A stretch of DNA of 64,000 nucleotides from Echria macrotheca (lineage: Eukaryota > Ascomycota > Sordariomycetes > Sordariales > Schizotheciaceae). Where the stretch lies: assembly GCA_030411725.1 (NCBI GenBank), contig MU839831.1:1054001-1118000 (forward strand). Reading direction: 5' to 3'. The notes beneath the pieces are model-generated. The model was not told the origin of the DNA, did no database searches, and saw only the letters and a list, made by a program, of their open reading frames with translations. Position numbers and translations under genes: made by a program. Of the stretch, positions 21,325 through 33,548 are shown piece by piece; within the stretch, counting starts at the first letter, position 1, and every line of letters begins with the position of its first letter.

Positions 21325-22441
21325 TTTCGGGTCGAGTATTCAGTTCACCTAAGGTTCTAGAGAGAGGCTTCTTGGCGTTGCTAGCCAGTTCTGCCACGGC
21401 CGAGGTCAGAATGGGGTGATGGCGCTGGATTTATACGACTGGACGTTCTTCGTAAACAAAAATGAAGACGCATCCGCGTAGTACCAGCCTCTTCAAAGGG
21501 GCCGCCAACAGACTAGCGTGGCCGGATTGGATATGAGGATAATGCAAGAGGGGAGCTGAAACGCCAGGAACATCCATCGCCGAGTCTCTCGTGATCTAGA
21601 ACCTGGGAGGATTATGGGCATGCCGCTTATCACTGGACATAATTGGCTCCCAAGTCCGACTGCGCATGGAATATCCTGTGGAAACTGAAGTGCATATGCT
21701 GCTCGCCAATACCGTATCAGCTTTGCTTCGAAGGCATACATCAGCACAATTCCTCCGCGCCACAACCGAGTCCATCAAGGCCGCCGGGCATCCAAACCCC
21801 GCTCAGCTAGCCATCGTGCCGACCGCTCGGCTCCACGATGGGGGGAGGTTGGCAAAGCTTATTCACTGCGCTGTTGTGCTGTGCAGGACAGCTAGCCACG
21901 GATGGCATTGTGGCGTTGAGAGGTCGAGGTTATTGGTCGTGTCATGCCGCGTGCGGGACGTCCGCCGACATCATGGGGCCTAGGCCGACGCCATACATGT
22001 AAAAGTGACCATTCACGGCACGTCCTGCCAGCGGCGTCTTCAGTGCTGCATCTTGTGTCACAGAACCCCGCCCAGATAATCAGCATGTTCGAATGCTACC
22101 GACATATGCAGAGATCGTTGGGTGACCTCTCTCCATTTCGGGTTCTTAGCACCCCGAGTTCTGAAAACATAAACGTGTTCTCTCGAGAACAGTGGCCATG
22201 GTGAGATATACAGCTTCAGCGGACGAATATCAAATATAGCACGGCGTTTGAACCTCAATATCAAACTTGAAGTAATATTGAAATCTCATACAAAAGAACA
22301 AAAGGAAATTAAAATCTCGAACCTGAATATGTACATCGAAGCAAACAGAAGTTCTATGTCCCGCACTCAAACCGCACTCAAACCGCACTGTTCCGCAAAA
22401 GATCGCACTTGCACACTCACACTCCGTAACTCAGTCCAAAC
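21325..22441. other. Intergenic region with short tandem repeat
   Basis: There is no gene. A purine/AT-rich stretch runs from about 22200 to 22330. Three tandem 11-bp units CCGCACTCAAA (the last partial) lie at 22361-22390, just beyond the 3' end of the esterase gene. Confidence 0.4.
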
Positions 22442-24242
22442 TCAGTTATAGAGCCCATCAATCCAGAAGCGGCAACGCGCACCGGCCGCCGGGTCCCTGA
22501 CGACAAAGTTGCCAGTGTCGGTGATGTTCAAGATCTTCGCCTGGGAGGTATAAATAGGAATCTCGGTGATCGAGCTTCCCGACCCCTCGCCAAGCGTGGT
22601 ATAATCGACCCACCACTTCTGGAAATGCTGGGCAATGGTGGCATTGATCGGGAAGCCGAAGTTGTCGACCGGCTGGCCGTTGTAGAAGGTGTAGCTCGTA
22701 TCGGCCGAGTGCACGCCGGGCCAGACGGAGAACTTGTACGAGCGGGTCTGGTTGTTGTACCCGAGATCGGTGGCGAAGGCGTTGCAGTGGATGAGCGACT
22801 CGGCGACGGCCAGCACGAGGCGCTGGATCTGCGTCGTGTAGGGCTGCGCGCCCGAGAAGTCCTCGGGGTACACGGTCGTGGCGAGCTGGTTGATCTTGGA
22901 CGCCGGGATCGACGGCATCAGGCCGGCGAAGTAGTTCTTGAAGCCGGTGTTGTCCGTCACCCGGGGGTCAGTGAAGAGCAGACCCTCGTTCAGGTTGTAG
23001 GCCACGATGACGTCGACGGACGAGTCGACTCGGCGGCTGGAGAGCGAGCGCACCAGCTCATCGGGGAAGAACAGACCGTCGACGTTAGGGCCTGGTAGAT
23101 TACAGTTAGATTGGGCTTTGATTTGAGGTGTAGATACCAAATTCTTACCAAAAGTGAAGTGGCCGAAGCTGGAGTTGGCAACAATGGCCGAGTTGAGCGA
23201 CTGGAGCTGGGTGGTGGTCAGGTCTCGGGCTTGATCCATCGAGCTGACGCCAGCGGCCGAGGAGAATTGCTGGTAGACTCCGGCGTAGACGGTAGCGTCA
23301 GTGGCAGGACGGATGGCCGGGCTCTGGATGACGGCGCGGTTGAACGGGGCCTCGCCATCGATGCCGTAGAACGCGGTGAGCTGCGCCGCGATACTGCTGC
23401 CGCCGGCGGACTCGCCCATGACCGTCACCTGGTTCGGGTTGCCGCCGAACTTGTGGATGTTCTTCTGCACCCACAGCAGGGCAAGACGCTGGTCATACAG
23501 ACCGGCGTTGGTTGCGACATCCCAGTCGCGGAAACTCGGACCTTTGGGAGGGAACCCAAACAAGCCCCTGAATACGCTGTTAGCAAATGTGAAAAGAGTG
23601 TTGAGAATGACATGTACTTACAGGCGATAGTTGATACCGACATAGACGAAACCGTTCTTGCCGTTGCTCATACCCTGGGCCATGAGACCGGTAGGATCGA
23701 ACTGGTCCTTGTAGCCCATGGTGAAGCCACCACCATGAATCCACACCAGCACGGGGAGATTGCTGAGGTTGTTGTCAAAAACTTTGCGGGGCGACTTGAC
23801 GTTAAGATACAGGCAGTCTTCCGACTCGCGCGGGTCGGGACCCGAAGGGGGAGCGGGTCCGGACGGTGGCGGCTGGCCCGTGAGAGTTTCAAACAGGAAC
23901 GGCACCGATAGGCCGAACCAGGCACCGCTGGCCTGGGGGCAGATGCGGGTGGTCGAGCCATCGTTGACGGTCCTGTTGATGGAAATCTTGGGGATGGGCA
24001 CGCGGAAGCGTAGTTCCCCTAGCGGCGGTTCGGCATAAGGGACGTTATTAAAACCGTAAAAGGTCCCGTTGCCCTATACACCATGTTAGTGCTCGACAAC
24101 AGCGCCGATTGGCCGCGTGTTTAATCACCTCGAGGCTTCCCTGGTGCACAGACGTCAAGAGATCGACAACTGGCAATCCAAGGGTCGCGTCCGAGAGCGC
24201 CAAGACCATAAAGGCCTGCGAGATGGAGCTGCGGAACTTCAT
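22442..24242 (-). CDS. Secreted type-B carboxylesterase / lipase
   Basis: Four exons (24242-24129, 24073-23622, 23567-23149, 23091-22442) encode 544 aa, a normal length. Introns are 54-57 bp. The start MKFRSSISQAFMVLALSDAT is a signal peptide. Family blocks in order: GTFYGFNNVPYAEPPLGELRF; SEDCLYLNVKSP; LVWIHGGGFTMG (oxyanion hole); the nucleophile motif GESAGG (Ser242); an acidic-residue segment YNLNEGLLF; and the histidine segment PGVHSADTSYTF. The triad residues appear intact, so an active alpha/beta-hydrolase cleaving carboxylic esters is expected. The substrate is unknown; fungal relatives are often annotated cholinesterase or triacylglycerol lipase. Three NNQT/NSS/NAT-like sites could be N-glycosylated. 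Confidence 0.9.
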
Positions 24243-25963
24243 GGTGAAGAATAAAAAGAGAAAAAAGAGCGGCAGCAGCAACCAACTGGGGTCGGGTCTG
24301 AAGGAGTGTCTGGTTGAGAAGCTGGTGAACAAGGAGCCATGACGGCAACGACGTCGTAGCTATTTATCGTCCTGCCCGGACAGGCATCTGATCGGCATCC
24401 TGCCCAACTTGGCCAAACCCGGGGGGTGCCATTCTCATGTCCAAACCCGCGGGTACCATTCTCATATTCCCCATGTGCAGATGTGGTATTGCTTTGCGTT
24501 GCAGTGCCATACTCGAGTATTCTGGTCCGGGGGGCGTCCTCAATCGACCAAGCGGCAAGGGAAAGCCACGAGACCGTCCAGGGCCCAGTAGCAGCGATCA
24601 GACCTACACCATGCGTCATGCAGCACTAGTACCTAGAACCTGGCCAGCACTCGAAATAGGGCGGTTTGGCAGGAATCGAGTTGGAAGCAGCGTGACATTG
24701 GCGGCGATCCTTGGCAATGCGACTGCCACCCGGCCGAATTGGACTGCCTGATTCGTAGCCGGCACCAGGAGTCGGCTTGATCCCCGACCTCATCTCCGAT
24801 TCGCGGTACCCCCCCCAAGGCGGCATCACCAGGCCACCAAGGGCCACCTCGCTAATCTGGCTTGGTACGCCGGCAGCACCCGGCACGCCGTCGTGGAGGG
24901 CGCGGCACGACCCCGACGGGGGCGCCTAACGAGACTGGGCGTCCGTGTGGCCGCAGGCGTTCGCTGCACGCAGCACGCCTGCTTAAATTAATCGAAACGT
25001 GATAACCTCGTGAATATTGGCCACATGTCTCCAAGAATAGGCCCAAAGCCGTTTTACAAAGGATCTTTAACTAGACTTGGGTATTACCTTGCTGGAATAA
25101 GTCATGGTTGGTCAGCGAGACCTGGTTCTCTTCAGTAATATTCAGCGGGTGCGGATGATCGAGCGAGGGGAAAAGGGAGGAACCGCATACCGGTTGCCGT
25201 CACCCTGTCATCCCCGGCCGGCCGCTATCAATACCCGGACTTGTCTGCCACACGGGTCCCGGGATGGTGGTCTGGGGTACCCTATCCCCCACATCCCGTC
25301 ACTGGCACACCCCCTATCTGGCTGATGACGACAGACTACCGTACCACAAAGCTGGTCCGGCTCGTTGGTCAGCCGGCATGTATGGTGCTGCTTTCGTCGC
25401 CCCTAAACGCTACCTTGCCAACTGGCCAGCCTACCATTTTTGTTTCCCGGGTTGTCAGGAAATGCTCTGCTTGGTACGCTAACCGGCTCCATTCGCCGGA
25501 ATTTTACGATATGGGGCACAGAGGAAAGAGTTGCCGGGAAGGGATTTAATCATGTAGCTCATCGCTTGTGTACCAGGTAAAACCGCACATTGGGACGAAA
25601 CACCGACCCCCAGTCACCGTGTTTCCACACCGGGTGGCCTTTGCGCGAAACATCAGATAAGGAAGAAGTGCAAAGAATCAAGTTGTTGCACATGTCTCTG
25701 TTGATGAGTCCAAACTTAGGAAGGTTCCTGCCCGCTCTTGTCCAGACATCAGCTTTTGAAACCAATAAAACGGAAAGAGCGAAGAGGCCGCCCCAAATTC
25801 TCTCTGCTGCAACTGCAAAACTCTTCTCAACCAACAACCAAAAACGCCATCCAACTGCATCGTCCGGCCCGGAATAGTGTTACTGCCAATACCCCTTCAC
25901 GATGCATGCGCACCATTGGCACTACTCGCACTACTCGCAGCAGCATCAGCAGCATCGGCAGCA
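24243..25963. other. 1.7-kb intergenic region with a 28-bp tandem duplication
   Basis: This lies between the esterase start and the 3' end of the DUF2235 gene, both on the minus strand. Two tandem 28-bp units, each starting CCAAACCCG and containing CCATTCTCAT, occupy 24413-24468. The rest is GC-rich, with C runs near 24810, and has no recognisable gene. It may hold old repeat debris, but I could not define ends. Confidence 0.4.
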
Positions 25964-28080
25964 TCATGCCTTTTCCACGGCGCTCTTCTTCATCCAGATC
26001 TCGCCGACCGGGTCGCCCTCTTCGGCAACACAGACCCATTCGCCAATTCCGTACTCTTTGGGCGCGACACGTACGCCCCGACCGCCGCCCCCGACAATCA
26101 AATTTCCCGGCCTGTAGTTCTCGTCGAGCTGCATACGGCGGATGACGCTGCCATGCACGCGGGCATTTTCGGGTATGTCGCGGACCTCGCCGCACGGGAG
26201 CGGCCACCGAATCGGCTTCCAATGCCCCTCCTCGTCCAAATCGAGCCGCTTGAACGGGAGATATTCCATAATTCTCCACGACAGTATCGTCGACTTGGGG
26301 AGCCCGCAGGAGAACTCGAGCGAGTCGTGGATCCGAGCCGTGTGCGCCTTGTGCAGCATCTCGTGGAATGTCGGCGGGCGCTCGCGGCCGCCGCCAACGT
26401 TGGATTCTTCCGAGACTGCCGGCTTGAAGTCGGGTCCATGTTGGAACGAGGCGTTCTGCAGCATTTGGGGAGTACTGGCGCTGGAGCTCCTGATCATGAT
26501 GTCGGGAACCATTTGGTGTTGGTTCGAGTCCTCGTGGTTCGCCTTCTCCGAGTCGTGGAACGCGGCGTGGTTCTGGTCGTCCTGTCGCTCGCCAGGTGCA
26601 GGCGTCATCGTTATCTCGTCAGCACACTCGGCGCACCCGAGATCTCTCACTTTGTCCATGTCGAAGTGCAGGCCGGCGCGCATCGCCTCTCGCACCATCC
26701 AGACCAGCGGGATGTGACTCGCCGCTTTGTGGCCCGGTATCATCTCCCACCCGCCGCCAATGTCACCGTGACCTCCGGCAAACCAGACTTCGTCGATATC
26801 TTGTTCATGCTCGTCCTCGGATTCCAGAACAGAGCCAGCATCGTCGGCATGCGGGTGGAGGCCCATCGAGATCTCTGAGTGGCCATCGTTCGGGATATGA
26901 CCCGCCTCAGAGGCGTTGGTACGACCAGTGCGGTGGGAGCGTGTTGACCGCGACCGCACCCGATATGGAGCAGGAGATTCTGGAACCGCCAAATTCTGAC
27001 GACGACCACGCTCGGCGTTCGGGTCCGGACCGCTTGCGGCGGCGGCAGGGTGTCCATGCTTGCGGTACTTTTCGTGTATCTCGTGCAGTTTCTGCTGAGC
27101 CTGGCTCCGGGCCTTGTCCTTCTTGGATCGGCTGGTCTGGTAAATCAGGTCCTGGCGGAACTTGGCGCGGCGTTCATCGATGCTCACGGCGTGGCGGATC
27201 ACCTTGGCCGAAGTCCGGGCGGTGTAGGGAAACTTTGATCGTTGCATCCACGCCGTCTCGAATTGCGGGACGCTATTGACAGTATCAAAGAGGCCCAGAA
27301 AGCGGATGCGTCGGACCGGTCGGGAAAAGGTCTCGCGAAACCCTTTCATGAACTCGTACATCTCCTTCTTCTTCTTGGTTCCCTCGGGCGTGTTGTCGCC
27401 CTGGCGGGTCTGCCAGTTACTGAAGGCTTTCCAGGCAAAGGCGACCATCTCCTCGTTTCCGTGGGATAGCAGACCCACGTAGTCAAGCATTTCCGCCAAG
27501 AAGCGCGCGATATACGCGCCGCGAGAGAAGCCGAAAATGTATATCTCATCTCCAGGGCTATAGAAGCGCATGAGGAATCGATATCCACCAACGACATGAT
27601 GGTCGAACGATGAGCCAATCGCGGAGTCCTTGGCCTTCATGTACCAGGACTTGATCCGGGCCACGGTGCTAGTATGGCTGAGGCTGTTGGAGACGACATA
27701 CGTGCCAATTCCGGGTTGATAATAGTGATCTATACTCGGTCAGCAGAGCCACTTATTAGGCGACACACGGCAGGTCCTGGCTCACATTGGTCACTCGCAG
27801 TCCGGTCGAGCATGCGGTATATCTTGAGAATGTTGCTGTCCGAGTCGTCGCCATGGAACTTATTGCCAGTACCGTCGAAGCACAGCACAATCTTACGAGG
27901 TTTGCGGCTCGAACGCTGATGAGCGTCCGTGTTGCCGTCCATCATACTGGCCCTCTCGGATGGAAAGTTTGTCGAGAAGAAGTCCTCTCGCTCATCGGCT
28001 TGCGTTCCGGGAGTACCGCTAGCACCTCGTACATGATGCTGCTGCTGGCCTCCGCCAGGCATAAGGTGGGAGTTATCCAT
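25964..28080 (-). CDS. DUF2235 alpha/beta-hydrolase (Tle1-phospholipase fold)
   Basis: Exons 28080-27786 and 27729-25964 encode 686 aa with one 56-bp intron. The domain opens with KIVLCFDGTGNKFHG (about residues 65-79), followed by HYYQPGIGTY. The Ser nucleophile motif is GFSRGAY (Ser167), the Asp is in FLGLFDTVNS (Asp247) and the His in AGGHGDIGGGW (about 417-423). These match the catalytic set of the DUF2235 family, which includes bacterial type VI phospholipase effectors; in fungi the substrates are unknown. A long, charged, low-complexity insertion (about residues 310-400) separates Asp from His. No signal peptide or membrane helix is seen, so cytosolic or peripheral location is inferred. 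It is divergent from the second Ppo gene, about 1.8 kb away. Confidence 0.88.
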
Positions 28081-29876
28081 TGTTTCGCACGATGGTTGCA
28101 CTGATCGGAAGATTGCAGAGTCTCGTCGTACACGGGAAGATGGTGAGATTCAGTGACCCGAGAAGGGTTTTTGGTAACCTATCACCACATCCTCGGACCA
28201 CGGGACGTGAGCTCTTGCTCTCTGAGTCTCTCTCAACCCCTACCATCGACCAATATGGCCACCAGGTTCTTCCGCGTCGCTGCAAGCTTCCGTCATTTCG
28301 TCGATCACAACATGCAACTAGGCAGGTGAGCAAGGAATTTCCAGCCCCCCAAACAAGGGCTGGCCGGCACCGGCGGCTCTCTCCACTCTGTTTACGGAAT
28401 ACTCTACTGTAAACCGATGTCAGCCATTGGCGCCGATGGGAATGGCGTCGGATGTCGAGAGGCTAATGCCAAAGGTCGATCCCGATAGTGAAACAAATGA
28501 TGCGAATGTCGCGGAATGACCATGGATACACCATGCAGGTCCAATCCCCATCGTCCTCGCGCCCCAAAACCGAGACACGGCATGGGGGATGTTCACCTGT
28601 GGGCTGGGGTTTCTCGCATCATCGGCCGGCGGCACTGGCATTGTCGGCAACTTGCCACCAACCCCCTCTTCTTCTCTTGCAGAGAGTTTTGTCGAGCTGC
28701 GGGTTGAGTTGTTCAGCCGGCTGCAGTCACAACGCCAAGCCATATTGAGCGAGCCGCATGTGGTGAGAACTGGAGAATCAGCCCTGGAGCGGCAGAGGTG
28801 GCCCTTTTTGGGCATGTGCGGCTGAAGATGATTGGCTTTGTTTCAGCCCAGTCTGCACCAGATCGACACCAGAAGCCGGTCCGCATCACTGTTGCTTGGC
28901 GATATTGGCCGGAACGGGACGAACTGGGGATGAGTCGGTCGGATCCTCGCCGCATCACAGAGGCTCGACATGTCGATCATTGGTTGAGAGGTCTGCGGTC
29001 GTCGGCGGGAGATCGCCTGCCATTCGCTTTTGGACTTTTGTCCAACTCCCCACCGATCAGCGCAGGCCTCCGCTGCCGTGCATGCTGTGATCGCTATTCG
29101 CCCGAGAGAAATGGCGTTCTGCACTTCTGGCCTCGGAGCCAGTGAGGTGTCGCCCCGAGCAGGCCTGTGCAGCAGAGAGACAACACGCGCACTTTCCGCC
29201 CACATAGTTATTGGCACCGAGGATGCGGTGAGGGGTTGGGGCCCAGACTGGTCTCTTGGGTCCCTTGCTTTGCGAGGTCCCCGAGCGGGCCCAGGGTAAT
29301 AAGACGGCATATTCATGGCCGGGCGCAGAAGCGAGCACGAGGAGCTAACTATGGGATCGACGTCTAAATATCGGGATCCAACTCTCGTGATGCTCGCTGC
29401 CAAGAAGATGCATAGGTAGCGGACATATCCGTACCGGGAGGATTTATCTGTCCAAAAAACTTGGGAAGGCATCGGGAAGCTTAGCGTTCCGCGGATGGCG
29501 TCACTCCAGCCACGGCCCGCGAGTGGCAGACACGGCGTCGATCCCAATGGCTGGACACGGCACTCGCGCGAGCTTGCCGAGCTCCTGGGACCCCGGCATT
29601 GGGCTGGACCCTTGCCAGATTCATTCCGGGGTGGCTGTTGGTCGAGAGCTGAATGTCACACACGACCTGCGCGGAGCTCTGAGCTGTTTTCCTCCAAGGG
29701 ACAGGGAGCTCTGTCGCGCTGTAAAGACCGAGCCCAACCCACCACCATTCCTCTGTTTGCTTTGCACCGATCTTCGTCATTTGTGTGACGCTCCCACCAG
29801 GCAGGACTCTCTGCCCCATCGCCACGACTGAGCCTCGGCATTCTGCACCCCAGACTGCGAGCTTGAGAGCCCCACT
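28081..29876. promoter_or_regulatory. Divergent intergenic region between the DUF2235 and second Ppo genes
   Basis: This 1.8-kb stretch lies upstream of both flanking genes. Open frames in it overlap on both strands and carry no recognisable domain. It should contain both promoters, but I could not pick out a TATA box or a known regulator site with confidence. Confidence 0.4.
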
Positions 29877-32800
29877 ATGGCCACTTACACCAACGGCACC
29901 AATGGCACCAACGGGGCCAGTGCTGTTAATGGGAAGTCTTCGGCTTCCTCCACCACGGCCAGCGCCATTGACTCTGGGGAACGGCTGGCCAGCCATGCTA
30001 AGCCGAAGCCCACCGCCTTCCAAGTGAAGTCGACCAAGGCCACTCGGGAAGGAATCGAAAACACCTTCGAGCAGTATGGCCAGGTTATTCGCGCCACGGT
30101 TGCCCCAGGACCCCACCAAGGTGGCATTGGCACAGCTAGCAAGAAATGGGGCAAGCGGTTTGATGATATCAGAGCGCTGCGGGGAGCTGGTTCGTGGATT
30201 GAGGTTCTTTTACGGTGGCTGCTTGCTAATTCGATGCTCCAGATTTCAAGACTCTCATCGGCGTGCTCAAGGCCAAGATCAAGGGCGAGCAGGTGTCAGA
30301 CGACAAGACCATGATCATGGAGCATGTGATCCAGCTTGTGTCCAACCTGCGCAGCGACTCGAGAATAAGGGAGGAACTGACAAACACCTTCATCGGGGAG
30401 CTCTGGAACAGCTTGGATCACCCGCCGCTCCTGTATGCTGGCCAGAAATACGAATATCGCCAGGCGGATGGCTCGAACAATGTTGGTCTCAGTAGAGCAG
30501 CATCCAGGAAGGCAGTTGCTAATGTAGCCGTCACAGAACCCCATGTTCCCGTCCCTCGGCGCCGCGGGAAGTACCTACGCTCGATCGGTCAACAGCACTG
30601 TGATCCGCCAAGGCGCCCTCCCCGACCCGAACCTCATCTACGACTCTGTGATGAAACGTACCGAGTACAAGAAACACCCCAATAATGTGTCTAGCATTCT
30701 GTGGAACTGGGCAGCTATTATCATCCACGGTGAGCTGAGCTTCCCCGATACACTCCGCAGCTGTGTGCTGACAGCAGGTTCCAGATCTCTTCTGGACCGA
30801 CTATCCTGACATGACCAAATCGAAAACTTCGTCATACCTGGATCTCTCTCCTCTGTATGGCAGCAACCAGAAGATGCAGGACACGATCCGCACGTTCAAA
30901 GATGGAAAGCTGAAGCCGGACTGTTTTGCCGACAAGAGGATCCTGGGCATGCCTCCCGGAGTTGGCGTCATTCTGATCATGTTCAACCGCTTCCATAACC
31001 ACGTTTGCGAAAATCTGATCGCCATCAACGAGGATGGAAGGTTCTCGCCGCCGGACCCGAAGAATGACCGCAGGCTTCACGACGAGAAGGCGCTGGCTGC
31101 AGCATGGAAGAAATACGACAACGACCTGTTCCAGACGGCCCGACTGGTGACGTCGGGTCTGTATATCAACATTACTCTCGTCGACTACGTGCGAAACATC
31201 ATCAACGTGGGTCTCTAATACAAGTCGAATTCATGCAGTTTGGCTGACTTCCGCAGTTGAATCGTGTTGATACCCAATGGACACTGGATCCCCGTCAAAA
31301 CACCGGTGTCGAAGCCGGCACCAAAAAAGGCGTAGAGCGAGGCACCGGCAACGCCGTGTCGGTCGAGTTCAACCTCTGTTACCGTTGGCACTCTTGCATC
31401 TCGGAGAGGGACGATAAGTGGATCGAAGATTTTTACCGGGAGCTCTTCAAAAAGCCAGCCTCCACGGTTACCATCGAGGACCTCGTCAAAGGCTTTGCAG
31501 TATTTGAGAGCCAGATCCCAGAGGATCCCCTCCACCGGGATTTCAACAAGTTCAAGCGAGGGCCGGACGGCAAGTACAGCGATGATGAGCTGGCAGAGTG
31601 CATCACCTCTGTTATCGAGGATTGTGCCGGTTCTTTCGGCGCTCGCAATGTGCCGCAGTCGATGCGTGCCGTCGAGATCCTCGGCATTATCCAGGGTCGC
31701 AAGTGGAACTGCGCCGGTCTGAACGAGTTCAGAAGGCACTTTGGTCTGAAGCCCTACGAAACCTTCGAGGACATCAACTCGGACCCCGAGGTTGCCGGCT
31801 CTCTCCGGCGTCTCTACGACCACCCGGATTTCGTGGAGCTCTATCCCGGCCTGGTCGCCGAGGAACACAAGAAGCCCATGGTGCCCGGCGTCGGTATCGC
31901 CCCAACGTACACCATCTCCCGTGTCGTTTTGTCGGATGCCGTCTGCCTTGTCAGAGGTGACAGGCACTACACTATCGACTACACCGCTCGGAACCTGACG
32001 AACTGGGGATACAACGAGGTGCAGTATGATCTGAACATCAACCACGGCTGTGTTTTCTATAAGCTCTTCATCCGTGCGCTCCCCAACCATTTCAAGAACA
32101 ATTCGGTCTACGCACATTATCCCATGGTTATCCCGTCAGAGACCGAGAAGATCCTCAGGGATCTCAAGCGAGCTCACCTCTTCGACTTCACCCGCCCCAC
32201 GCGCATTCGCGGGCCGAGGGTCGTGTCGAGCTACACGGGTGCGAAGAGCGTGGTCGACAACTACGACACATACCGTTCAACCTGGTATGGCGCTCTCCAG
32301 CGGCTTGTCTCCGAGGGCAATGACAAGTTCAAGCTGTCCGGTGATGTGGCTCACCACGACAGCCAGCGTCTGTCCGCGCAACAGGAGCTGTACAGCGACT
32401 CGCACGACCAGATCAAGGCGTTCTACCAGAAGACGACGGAGCGGCTGCTCGCCGAGAGCAGCTACAACCTCGCTGGAAAGCGGTTCGTCGATGTGGTCCG
32501 TGATGTAGGAAACCTCGTGCCGGTCCACTTCGCCGCGCGGGTCTTCAACCTTCCCCTCAAGACCAAGGACAACCCGAAGGGCATCTACACGGCACACGAG
32601 CTGTATTCTGTCCTTTCCATCCTTTTCGTTGCCATCTTTACGCACCCCGATCCGGTGCGTGCATTCCCGATCAACCAGGCAGCCAAGACAGTAGCCGGCC
32701 AGCTCGGTTCCGTCATTGAGAGCGGCATCAAGAGCTCGGGCGGCTTCTACTCGTCCGCCTCCAAGAAGAGCGAGCCTGTCAGCGCCTATGGCGCCAAGCT

Positions 32801-33548
32801 GGTCAAGGGGCTGTCCAAGGCCGGAAAGGATGTCGCGTGGACACAGATCCTGCCGACCGTTGTTGCTCTGGTGCCTACCCAGGGTGAGCTGGTAGGTTTT
32901 TGTTTTACAAGGTACCGATGACCACATGACTGACGATTTACAGTTTGCCCGTGCTGTCGACTATTACCTGCAACACGGGAAGGGTCACGTGGCCGAGCTC
33001 CACGCGCTCGCCAATGAGCCGTCGAGCGAGGAGACGGACGCCCTCCTTCTCGGATACGCCCTCGAGGGTCTCCGGCTGTCGGGCGCATCTGGATCTTACC
33101 ATGAAGCCTCAGCCGCGCACGTCATCCCCGATGGCGAGGGACGCGAGGTTTCCGTGCAGCCAGGCGATCGTGTCTACGTCGACTATGTAAGTTTTTTTTC
33201 TTAGCTTACAATATTCTGCAGTTCTGACGTGTGCAACAGAAGCACGCATGCAAGGAGGGCACCCACTTCCCCGAGCCGAGCACGGTCAACCCCCGTCGCC
33301 CCGTCGAGAGCTACCTGCACTTCAACGCCGGCAGTGCCCACGCTTTCCTCGGCCCGCAGCTCGGCCAGGTCGCGCTTACGGAGATGTTCCGTGCCGTGTT
33401 CCGGCGCAAGGGTCTGCATCATGCCCCCGGACCGCAGGGCCAGCTGAAGAAGGTTGTGCACAAGGATGGGCAGACCGAGTATATGCGCGAGGACTGGGGG
33501 ATGTTTACGCCGTTCCCTGTTACGATGAAGGTTACTTGGGACGATTAG
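29877..33548 (+). CDS. Ppo-type fatty-acid heme dioxygenase, canonical length, Cys-less P450 half
   Basis: Seven exons: 29877-30189, 30243-30481, 30537-30729, 30785-31206, 31257-32891, 32944-33186 and 33240-33548. They give 1,117 aa, the usual Ppo length; all six introns are 50-55 bp. The peroxidase half has distal His248 (AAIIIHD), SSYLDLSPLYGSN, and Tyr431/His434 in NLCYRWH. In the P450-like half, the heme-binding loop reads FNAGSAHAFLG, with Phe1051 where the thiolate Cys should be. Family knowledge: Aspergillus PpoC-type 10R-dioxygenases likewise lack this Cys and release hydroperoxides without isomerising them to diols. The product would be an oxylipin affecting sporulation and secondary metabolism. 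The N-terminus is Thr/Asn/Gly-rich and probably disordered. It is more conserved than the longer paralog at 1027. Confidence 0.93.

Noticed and set aside
25877..26878. 333-codon plus-strand frame
   Set aside because: Antisense to the DUF2235 exon, which has a complete catalytic set.
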